From: Candidatus Obscuribacterales bacterium
Lineage (GTDB): Bacteria; Cyanobacteriota; Vampirovibrionia; Obscuribacterales; Obscuribacteraceae
Direction of reading: 5' to 3'
Assembly (NCBI GenBank): GCA_020054205.1
Contig: JAGVLS010000021.1
Span: 1 to 64,000, forward strand
DNA length: 64,000 bases
Below the pieces are notes generated by a model. The model saw only the letters and a program-made list of their open reading frames with translations, had not been told where the DNA came from and searched no databases. The first letter of the stretch is position 1, and every line of letters starts with the position of its first letter. Below, in pieces: positions 26,944-34,582 of the stretch. The position numbers were made by a program, and so were the translations under genes.

Positions 26944-28071
26944 TTAAGAAATTGGCGGAAACCCATTGGTCGAGCCGGCAAATACATCACTATTTCCCCA
27001 TTCTTCAACATATATGGTTTCAAAGTTACGAAAAATGTGTACAATATCGAGCTTAAAGATACCACCGCGCAATATTTGTATAGATCCTGCCGCCTCACTA
27101 TTTTTGCTCATTTTACCCCAAGGATTTCTCAAAGTAGCAACTCTCATATCTTTATCCCAGTCAAGCAAACTATAGGCGTGTCTGGTTGCTAATCCGGCAT
27201 CATCAGTTTTTTCTTTCCAAGAAAAGCCAACGCCAAAAGTAATTGCTCTTTGCTCACCCCAGGATTTGTTTAAACCCGCTACCAAGGTGTCATCTGTAAG
27301 TTTTTTAAGATGGTAAATAGCACATGATTGTCCCGTTAAAACGCTATACATTTCTTTCATTGGTTCATCAGATGAAATATTTTCAGCAGCAATAATTTTT
27401 GGCTCAAAACTAAGTGTACGCAAATATGTGCCATACGCTTTTTCTATAATAGCTGGCCAACAACCTTTACGTGTCATGCGTGCATATATTGCCAATTCCA
27501 GAATTGTAGGTGACTCAATTTCAATTGGCTCACCTTTCAGACCAGGAAATGCAACTAGGAAATTGTTAATTTCAGTTTGTTTTATAAGTTGGGGAATTAG
27601 TTTAGGATTTCTAGTAATAATTGATGCCAGAGCCGCAAGAAAATAACAATCACCTGCTTCCCCTTGTATAACGGCATCAGGCGTGATACTAGGTAAAGGA
27701 TTATTTTTATTTTCGTACATAGGTATTTTAGGTAAGTAATCTTTGAGAGCTTCAACGCGCTGTATGATTTTTTGAACACTTCGAGTGATTTTGAAAGACT
27801 TATCTTGGCTTTGCAGTTTAGAGGCAAATATTTTTATATCTTCTTTAGAAATGCCAACTTCTTCACCGAGGTAATTATCTTTATGAATTGACTTAATGTC
27901 ATCAAAATGAATTTTGAATATGGCAACAAAAGGCGCAATAGCTAAAGAAAGATTTGGATCAACAACAGCTCTATCAATTTCTGACGGTGACAATATGCCA
28001 TCCTTATTACAATTAAGGAAATGAAATGTATCGAGCAGCTTAGTTTTTATATCAAGTTGTGAAAAGTCCAT
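26944..28071 (-). CDS. Calpain-family (C2) cysteine protease with N-terminal EF-hand
   Basis: This protein has 375 residues. An EF-hand loop lies at residues 20-31 (NCNKDGILSPSE), and a weaker second loop is near residue 65. The papain-like calpain core has all three catalytic positions: Cys142 in IQGEAGDCYFLAALASI, His298 in GLATRHAYSLLD and Asn316 in LRNPWG. There is no signal peptide, so it is probably cytosolic and Ca2+-responsive. Calpains are mainly eukaryotic and bacterial members are scattered and poorly studied. The protein ends shortly after the Asn block, with no C2-like domain. The target is unknown. Confidence 0.85.
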   Translation of the reverse strand: MDFSQLDIKTKLLDTFHFLNCNKDGILSPSEIDRAVVDPNLSLAIAPFVAIFKIHFDDIKSIHKDNYLGEEVGISKEDIKIFASKLQSQDKSFKITRSVQKIIQRVEALKDYLPKIPMYENKNNPLPSITPDAVIQGEAGDCYFLAALASIITRNPKLIPQLIKQTEINNFLVAFPGLKGEPIEIESPTILELAIYARMTRKGCWPAIIEKAYGTYLRTLSFEPKIIAAENISSDEPMKEMYSVLTGQSCAIYHLKKLTDDTLVAGLNKSWGEQRAITFGVGFSWKEKTDDAGLATRHAYSLLDWDKDMRVATLRNPWGKMSKNSEAAGSIQILRGGIFKLDIVHIFRNFETIYVEEWGNSDVFAGSTNGFPPIS

Positions 28072-28152
28072 TTAGTTGTATAAGAAGCCTTCTTCGACGA
28101 TATTTCTATCCTGTCGAAAAAAACTATTTTTGTCAAGCATAACTCCACTTTA

Positions 28153-29217
28153 TTATTTCTTACTAGTAAGTCGTGACCTAGCACTTAGTTTTGTTGCTAT
28201 TTCCGGATTAGATTCTTCAAGCCAATCCCCAATAATATCAACCACTTCCGATTTAACATAAGGTGTTTCTACAACTAAATGCCCATGTTTAGGAAGCATA
28301 TTGTATGACTTATATAAAGATGGAATTTGATCATATAATTTCGCGGAAGATTTAACTCTAGTTAGTCCATCTTTTTCACCCACAATAAACAAAACAGGCA
28401 TATCAGCAGGAATTTTACTAGCTAAACGTTTTCCTTTTACATTTAATCTATAGCTACGACACAATTCAAAAGCTGATTGACGATTACGGCACATAGGATC
28501 GGCAATTTGTTCTAAAGACCATTGTCGATTATGACTTAATCGCCTCTCCAAATAATAATTCAAATTTAGTTTAGACCAAGGTGCTATACAAATTTGCATA
28601 AAGTGCAATATCAAAGGCGGATAAAAGAATATTCGTGGAGATGAATATGGACTAACTATAATAATGCCATCTATTTGTTCAGGATTTTTGCCTGCAACAA
28701 ACATAGCCATATTGGCTCCTAGACTTTCTCCCAAGCTGTACACCGGTACATTTGGATATGTTGCCCTTATTTTTTTTATCAAAGAATAAATGTCAGTACA
28801 AGTTTTATCGTAATTGAAGGTACGATCTTTTTTCGTTCCATAATTATTATAATGCCATTGCCCATAGCCACGCATATCAAAAGAAATAAGCAAACAATTT
28901 CTTTGAGCAAGTTGCTCTGCTAATGTTTTATATGTGCCTCCATATAAGCACCCCCCATGAAAAGCAACTACTATTGCTGTGGGGTTATTAAGGCTATTAC
29001 TAAATTCATAAATAGGAATGTTTAAATCAGCAAATGAAATATTGTCTTCTAGACTAGTACAACTATTCTTAGAATAACTAACTGGCAAAACCAACGATGA
29101 CAAAATCAATGCAACAAGAACGATAATTGCTACAATAGGCTGCTTAAACAATAGCGAGTTAGATAACATCATAACCTTACTAAAATCACTTAAAGTATGT
29201 AATACAAATACGCTCAT
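28153..29217 (-). CDS. Membrane-anchored alpha/beta hydrolase (S33/monoacylglycerol-lipase-like)
   Basis: This protein has up to 354 residues. An N-terminal hydrophobic anchor (PIVAIIVLVALILSSLVLPV) is followed by an alpha/beta hydrolase domain. The oxyanion region is VVAFHGGCLYGG, the nucleophile elbow SLGESLGANMA, the acid FIVGEKDGLTR and the His PKHGHLVVE. This fits Hydrolase_4 (serine aminopeptidase S33) proteins, often lysophospholipases. A start at 29172 (MLSNSLLF) is also possible. The active site would face the periplasm if the anchor is type II. The substrate is unknown. Confidence 0.8.
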   Translation of the reverse strand: MSVFVLHTLSDFSKVMMLSNSLLFKQPIVAIIVLVALILSSLVLPVSYSKNSCTSLEDNISFADLNIPIYEFSNSLNNPTAIVVAFHGGCLYGGTYKTLAEQLAQRNCLLISFDMRGYGQWHYNNYGTKKDRTFNYDKTCTDIYSLIKKIRATYPNVPVYSLGESLGANMAMFVAGKNPEQIDGIIIVSPYSSPRIFFYPPLILHFMQICIAPWSKLNLNYYLERRLSHNRQWSLEQIADPMCRNRQSAFELCRSYRLNVKGKRLASKIPADMPVLFIVGEKDGLTRVKSSAKLYDQIPSLYKSYNMLPKHGHLVVETPYVKSEVVDIIGDWLEESNPEIATKLSARSRLTSKK

Positions 29218-29298
29218 GAAGCTTGCTAGAAATTTGACTATGCTCTAATCTATTTTGTTCCTGCTCTGTTATATCTTCTATTGATTCTTCACATTATC

Positions 29299-30069
29299 CT
29301 ATCTACCAGATAATTTCATAGCTTCTACAATGCCATGAATTATACTCCAAGGATGGGGTGGGCAGCCTGGAATAAAAACATCTACTGGCAGAACTTTAGT
29401 CACCCCATTAGCTTCACAATATCCATTTGCATGCACCCCACCAGATATTGCACAAGTACCAGCAGCAATAACCAATCGCGGCTCAGGCATAGCATAATAG
29501 GTTCGCCTTAACGCTTCATGCATCCCTCGCCCTACCGGACCGGTTACTACCAATGCATCCGCCATGCGTGGAGACGCTACTAGATTTATACCAAATCTTT
29601 CAGCATCAAATATAGGATTGAAAGCAGCACTAATTTCCAAATCACAGGCAGAACAACCAGTAGAAACAATTCTAATGGCAATTGATTTAGAAAATATACT
29701 GCGAGAATTGTCCTTAGATTTCTTACTTAATGTATCAATCTTATTAGATAGAACTAAATCTGTTCGGTTCAATACTGCTGTTTTAGTTGTTCGATCATTG
29801 GCAATAATTCCAGAAGAACAATTGTCTATACATAATCCACAACCAATACAAAGTCCACGATCAAGTGTGAGTAGTGAACCATTACCAACATCATCAAAGT
29901 TTATTGCCGATGTTGGACAAAGCGCCACATATTTTGTGCATTCATTACCATCACATAACACATTATTATCAATAGTGGGTAAACCCCTGGCATATTCTTC
30001 CAAATCAGGAAATAAATTTTTTTGTGTAGTACAGGCATTGGACAATATATAGTTTAAAAGCTTAAACAC
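29299..30069 (-). CDS. Ehr-like complex Fe-S small subunit: ferredoxin domain fused to a HyfI/HycG/NuoB-like domain
   Basis: From the GTG at 30069 this encodes 256 residues starting FKLLNYILSNACTTQKNL, like HycF/HyfH ferredoxins. GAGGTG lies 4 nt upstream and overlaps the stop of the previous gene; a longer reading to 30138 is less likely. The ferredoxin part has an intact CIGCGLCIDNC (Cys74, 77, 80, 84) and a degenerate first motif (Cys39, 44, 51). The NuoB-like part keeps all four proximal-cluster cysteines: GCSAC (139, 142), GTCAIS (206) and IPGCPPHP (236). Electrons could thus pass from ferredoxin to the membrane arm. In E. coli hyf these are separate genes. Confidence 0.85.
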   Translation of the reverse strand: MFKLLNYILSNACTTQKNLFPDLEEYARGLPTIDNNVLCDGNECTKYVALCPTSAINFDDVGNGSLLTLDRGLCIGCGLCIDNCSSGIIANDRTTKTAVLNRTDLVLSNKIDTLSKKSKDNSRSIFSKSIAIRIVSTGCSACDLEISAAFNPIFDAERFGINLVASPRMADALVVTGPVGRGMHEALRRTYYAMPEPRLVIAAGTCAISGGVHANGYCEANGVTKVLPVDVFIPGCPPHPWSIIHGIVEAMKLSGR

Positions 30070-30076
30070 TTGCACC

Positions 30077-31567
30077 TCACAAATCATGACCACTATACGA
30101 TAAACTAAAACTCTTATTACACAAAGGAAAATCTGCAATTAAATTATTTCTTACTGCTATTGCCATTCCAGTCCAATTATTGAAGCTTGGATCTTTAATA
30201 ACATATCGACTAATTTCGCCTTTACTATTAGTCAATATCAAATGTATTAACTCTCCTCTGAATGACTCAACTATGCCACAACTAACACTATTTGGAGGCA
30301 GTATTTCAGGCAATTTCAATGGATTGTTTTTGACCTTATCAATATCTGCATCTAGAATTGAATCAACAATAGCAAAACTAACTGTCAATTCTTTTGCCCT
30401 CACTTTCATCCTAGCAAAAGCATCTCCATCCTGCTCAACTGCTATATTGAAAACATTTTGTGGATAATGCAAATTTTGAAAGTGCATTCGTACATCATAA
30501 TTAAGTCCACTTGCTCTTCCACAAACACCAACTAAACCAAAATCTCTCACCAGCGCAAGCGATATTTTACCTATTCCCACAAGTCGTTGTTGAACACTAG
30601 CATTATCCAAAAACAAATGAATAATAGGCAACACTTCTTGTGCTAGTTTACTTGCTTCTCTTCTTATTTGGGCAAAATTATCAAGCTTTGTAGTAGAAAC
30701 TCCTCCAGGACAAATGTAGGCACGCAAAAAACGTGATCCACTAAGCATATGGGCTAACTTAAGAGCATTACCTCTCAAGCGAGAAAGTGTAGCAGATATA
30801 CCAAGAAAACCGAGATCAACTGCCATACCTCCAATATCAGCAATGTGCATAGCAATTCGCTCTATCTCCAACGCTAATACTCTCATTTTTTGTCCATAAG
30901 ATGTAATCTCTATTTGAAACAAAGATTCGATTGCCATACAATGAGCAATTGCATTTGCAGCTATCGTATCACTTGCAGCAGCTTCCACTACAAATCGTGC
31001 CTTCTGCCACGCAATTTCAGTTAAACGTTTCTCGACTCCTCGATGCAAATATCCAAGTCGCAATTCAAGATTTTGAATATATTCACCTAGACAACTCAAT
31101 CTGAAATGCCCTGGCTCAATGATGCCAGCATGTACAGGTCCTACCGGTATCTCATAAATACCTTCACCTGCAACTCTCAAAAAATCAAAGTCCCGCAATG
31201 GTTCATCTGTTAGTGACAAAAAATTTTCTGTTGAGCGGAGAGGAAATGCATTTGTATCAAAAGCTCTTTCGGTAAAATCACTTTTCAATCTTGGATGACC
31301 AATTGGTGTAATCCCAAACAAGTCTTTTAGAGCCCTTTCAAACCAATGTACTTGGGGTATTTGGGGTGTAAGCGAATGATAATGGCTCTCTTTCAATTCG
31401 CTTTGAATAATATTAGCTTTGTTCTCTTTAGTATCTATAGTCAGCACTAATAATTGCTTGCCATTAATTGAATTCAGTATACCCAGACGATGTTTTTCAT
31501 GAAACAATAGCTTTTTCAACTTTTCAGCTAAATTAGCCAAATCTACTCTGTCTATTGATATTGTCAT
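30077..31567 (-). CDS. Large-subunit-like protein of an energy-converting-hydrogenase-related complex, without Ni-binding cysteines
   Basis: This 496-residue protein is a NuoC-like N-terminal domain (about 1-110; VHWFERALKDLFGITPIGHP) fused to a NuoD/HycE-like domain (GPVHAGIIEPGHFRLSCLGE, then LGYLHRGVEKRL). In [NiFe] hydrogenases a RxCGxC motif follows here; residues 191-200 instead read RFVVEAAASD. The C-terminal DPCxxC is replaced by DPSFNNW at residue 459. Both Ni ligand pairs are therefore gone and no H2 chemistry is expected. This matches Ehr complexes, which couple an unknown redox reaction to ion pumping. It overlaps the upstream gene by 4 nt. Confidence 0.85.
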   Translation of the reverse strand: MTISIDRVDLANLAEKLKKLLFHEKHRLGILNSINGKQLLVLTIDTKENKANIIQSELKESHYHSLTPQIPQVHWFERALKDLFGITPIGHPRLKSDFTERAFDTNAFPLRSTENFLSLTDEPLRDFDFLRVAGEGIYEIPVGPVHAGIIEPGHFRLSCLGEYIQNLELRLGYLHRGVEKRLTEIAWQKARFVVEAAASDTIAANAIAHCMAIESLFQIEITSYGQKMRVLALEIERIAMHIADIGGMAVDLGFLGISATLSRLRGNALKLAHMLSGSRFLRAYICPGGVSTTKLDNFAQIRREASKLAQEVLPIIHLFLDNASVQQRLVGIGKISLALVRDFGLVGVCGRASGLNYDVRMHFQNLHYPQNVFNIAVEQDGDAFARMKVRAKELTVSFAIVDSILDADIDKVKNNPLKLPEILPPNSVSCGIVESFRGELIHLILTNSKGEISRYVIKDPSFNNWTGMAIAVRNNLIADFPLCNKSFSLSYSGHDL

Positions 31568-33000
31568 AGTCCCATCCTTAAAAATCCTGGATTGGTAATC
31601 AAGCCAAGAATAAAAGAAATCACAACCAATGTACCTGGAATAATATTTGGCAAATAGGAATTATTATGCTGTAAGTAATGCCGTGGACTACCCAAAAGAA
31701 TTCGCCCTACATGCGAGCATATAGCTATAAATGCTAGCGACAAAGCTAATATAAGCAATATTGCACCAATCCAGTGGTGAGGTTCTGCTGAATAGACAAT
31801 TAGCAACCATTCACTAATAAAAGAACCAAAAGGAGGCACACCAGCAACAGCAAGGGCCGCCAAAGCCAAAAGAGCTCCTAATAGCGGTGAAGTTTTTAAT
31901 ATACCTCGCATCTGATGCAATTCTTTAGTACCGGTTAGTTGAATAACACTACCTGAAAGCAAAAAAAGAGCTACTTTAGCAATGCTATGATTGATTGCTT
32001 GCAACAGAAATAAAGTCCCAGAGCCCAATCCAATTCCAACAAGCATTAGTCCAACATTTTCTACACTTGAGTATGCCCACAAGCGTTTCAAACCATGTTG
32101 GCGCACAAGAAATAAACTAGCCGCAACGACAGTAACTGTTCCTGCCCAAAAGGTTACTTCAGAACAAAAATGCTTTCCAGATAACCCTGAATCAATTTGA
32201 AGAATTCTCCAAATTGCAAAAAGAGCACAGTTCAACAGCGCTCCAGATAATATTGCGCTAGCTGGTGCTGGGGCTTCAGAATGAGCATCAGGCAACCAGC
32301 TATGGAGCGGAAACATACCTGCTTTTGTACCATAGCCAATTAGCGAAAATATGAATCCAAGCTTCAATAAAGTTGGTTGTAGCTTTGGTGCAATTGCAAT
32401 TAATTCAGAAATATTGAGAGAACCAGCTGCCACAGCTCCATATTCGCTTGAAGCAAATATCAAAACCGTACCTAAAAGAGCAAATGCAATACCTACGCTA
32501 CAAACAATTAAATACTTCCATGTAGCTTCAATAGCATGCTTATCTCTGCCAAAATATACCAAACCTGCAGACAGAAGTGTCGTAGCCTCAATACTTATCC
32601 ATAAAAAGCCAAGATTGTCACACACGTATACTGCCATCATAGCAACAAAGAATAAAACAGAAAAAATATAGAACAACTTGATGTGCCATATTTGGGGAGG
32701 CTTTGGACCTCTCAATTCTGCACTAAAATATATATGGGCATGGCTCAAAGCAGATGCTACAACAAAAGCCGTAAGCAACAAAAATGAAGCTGCAAGTTTA
32801 TCAATTTGAAGTTCAGGTGCTACTTCTAGGCAAGATATATTGCTAAATAAAAATGGCACAAACTTGCTCGCAATTAAAATAAATTGCGCTGCAAGCCCTA
32901 AGATTATTATATTTCCTATAGGCATTACACGCGGTATAACAAGACATGCAAATACAAGAATTATTGGTATAACCAAAAATTGCATAAATAATGAATCCAT
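31564..33000 (-). CDS. HyfF-like antiporter-type membrane subunit (NuoN/MrpD family)
   Basis: This is a polytopic subunit of about 478 residues. The family's ion-channel block reads GYGTKAGMFPLHSWLPDAHS followed by EAPAPASAILSGALLN. The KRLWAYSSVENVGLMLVG helix and AGVPPFGSFISEWLL follow, with the Lys and Glu residues expected for proton or Na+ translocation. The ATG at 33000 is chosen because GAGGTGG lies 8 nt before it; a GTG at 33012 is the alternative. It sits between the HyfE-like and large-subunit genes, overlapping the latter by ATGA. Confidence 0.87.
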   Translation of the reverse strand: MDSLFMQFLVIPIILVFACLVIPRVMPIGNIIILGLAAQFILIASKFVPFLFSNISCLEVAPELQIDKLAASFLLLTAFVVASALSHAHIYFSAELRGPKPPQIWHIKLFYIFSVLFFVAMMAVYVCDNLGFLWISIEATTLLSAGLVYFGRDKHAIEATWKYLIVCSVGIAFALLGTVLIFASSEYGAVAAGSLNISELIAIAPKLQPTLLKLGFIFSLIGYGTKAGMFPLHSWLPDAHSEAPAPASAILSGALLNCALFAIWRILQIDSGLSGKHFCSEVTFWAGTVTVVAASLFLVRQHGLKRLWAYSSVENVGLMLVGIGLGSGTLFLLQAINHSIAKVALFLLSGSVIQLTGTKELHQMRGILKTSPLLGALLALAALAVAGVPPFGSFISEWLLIVYSAEPHHWIGAILLILALSLAFIAICSHVGRILLGSPRHYLQHNNSYLPNIIPGTLVVISFILGLITNPGFLRMGL

Positions 33001-33014
33001 GGCTAATTCCACCT

Positions 33015-33659
33015 CTAATCTCGTAAATCTCTCAACAAAGTAACATCAATATGCTCAAAACTACGTTTAATTTTGAAGATAATAAGTCCAGCAATCATAA
33101 CTGCAACTAATACATCAAGAATAATTCCTAGCTCAATCATATTTGGCATGCCTCGGGTTTGTGTAAGAGCAAATAAATAAATTCCATTTTCCATAGTTAA
33201 AAAACCAATTACCTGACTAACTGCAACTTTTCTAGTCAGCATAAAAAGTATTCCAATGAATAACAACGAGATTGCTGCTGTTCCTCCTCCTACTGTATTA
33301 TTGATGCCAGGCAAATGCGGTAATTGCTTAGAAAGCATAAAAGCTGCAGCAAAAAGTATAATGCTTAAATGCATAGATACTGGTATTGGCACCATTGTAC
33401 CTGTATCGTTTAACACACCAATCTTTTTAGTGACCCATCTCAGAAACCCAGCAACACCAAGGGCTTTTATCATAAGAATAGCAATAGCTACAGGATAAAG
33501 GTGATCCTCTTTAAATGAAGCTGCAAAAGACAAAGTCAGCATTGCAATCATGACCGTTTGTACAGAATACAAAAACAAGTTGAATCTTAATTGACCTGAA
33601 CCAACCATAAAAATAGCAGTCATTGACGCGGTAATTTCCAGAAATTCTATAAAATTCAC
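33015..33659 (-). CDS. HyfE-like small membrane subunit
   Basis: This subunit has 214 residues from a GTG at 33659 that overlaps the stop of the HyfC-like gene (GTGA), with AAGGCGGGG upstream. Upstream extension to 33737 is possible but would overlap the neighbour by 80 nt. It has about six to seven hydrophobic helices, with MVGSGQLRFNLFLYSVQTVM near the start and QVIGFLTMENGIYLFAL in the second half. The latter is the NuoK-like region of HyfE/Mrp-type proteins. It is expected to lie in the membrane arm next to HyfF. Confidence 0.85.
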   Translation of the reverse strand: MNFIEFLEITASMTAIFMVGSGQLRFNLFLYSVQTVMIAMLTLSFAASFKEDHLYPVAIAILMIKALGVAGFLRWVTKKIGVLNDTGTMVPIPVSMHLSIILFAAAFMLSKQLPHLPGINNTVGGGTAAISLLFIGILFMLTRKVAVSQVIGFLTMENGIYLFALTQTRGMPNMIELGIILDVLVAVMIAGLIIFKIKRSFEHIDVTLLRDLRD

Positions 33660-34582
33660 AAAATACCCCGCCTTAAAATTGCAGCCATGCAAGCAAATAA
33701 ACTCATCGTTAATGCATAAGCTATAAACTCCGGACATTTAGTCCATTGGAGTTTTACCATAAACGTTTCCATAAACGCTATGACTATACCTACAACAAAA
33801 ATTCCTAAAATGCTTAGAATACCAAGCATCACATAGTCAATACTAATAATGGTAGCTAAGCTATGAAGAAAACACTGAACAGTGAGCCCATAAAAGATTA
33901 CCATTCTAATAGAGTATGTTAATTCTTGGAGGGCTAAATTACGTCCCGAATTTTCCACAATCATTGCTTCATGAACCATTGTTAGCTCCAAATGAGTTGT
34001 AGGATCATCTATAGGCATTCGAGAGAGCTCAACAATGCTAGAGAGAAATATACCAGTACCTGCCATAAGCCATACAGGAAGCAGCTCAAGACCTCCAGTA
34101 GCTTTATAGGAAAACATCTCACCCAAGCTTGTGCTGTGAGTACCAAGAGCTATGGCTATCAGACTTAGTACAATTGCTGGCTCAACCAAAAGCGAAAGAG
34201 TTATATCTCTACTACTACTAAAAGCCCCGAATGGAGAACCCGTATCCAATGCTGCAAGAATGCTCAAAAAGCGTGCCGTTCCAAATAAATAAATAAAAAG
34301 AAATAGATCATCACCATTTATCGGTGGCTTAAAGGAGAGCCATGGCAATAGAAAGGCCGCTACTATTACAATTGCTAGATTGATAGCAGTGCTCACCCTA
34401 AATAACCAACTTGCATCTTCACTAATAACTTCACCCTTAAGCATCAACTTTATAAAATTGAACAATGGCTGAAACAACGATGCGCCAACTCTATTTTGTA
34501 ACAACGCCTTTGCTTTGCGAATTAAGCCAGTTATTATAAATGACAAAAATAAAAAACTAATTACAAAAAGTGTCCAAGTCAT
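33656..34582 (-). CDS. HyfC/HycD-like membrane subunit (NuoH family)
   Basis: This is a 308-residue NuoH-type protein. Key blocks are RKAKALLQNRVGASLFQPLF, DTGSPFGAFSSSRDITLSLL and VELSRMPIDDPTTHLELTMV followed by HEAM. These acidic loops line the quinone-like cavity and proton path in complex I and group 4 hydrogenases. It overlaps both neighbours by 4 nt, indicating translational coupling within the operon. It would join the soluble redox arm to the ion-pumping arm. Confidence 0.9.
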   Translation of the reverse strand: MTWTLFVISFLFLSFIITGLIRKAKALLQNRVGASLFQPLFNFIKLMLKGEVISEDASWLFRVSTAINLAIVIVAAFLLPWLSFKPPINGDDLFLFIYLFGTARFLSILAALDTGSPFGAFSSSRDITLSLLVEPAIVLSLIAIALGTHSTSLGEMFSYKATGGLELLPVWLMAGTGIFLSSIVELSRMPIDDPTTHLELTMVHEAMIVENSGRNLALQELTYSIRMVIFYGLTVQCFLHSLATIISIDYVMLGILSILGIFVVGIVIAFMETFMVKLQWTKCPEFIAYALTMSLFACMAAILRRGIL

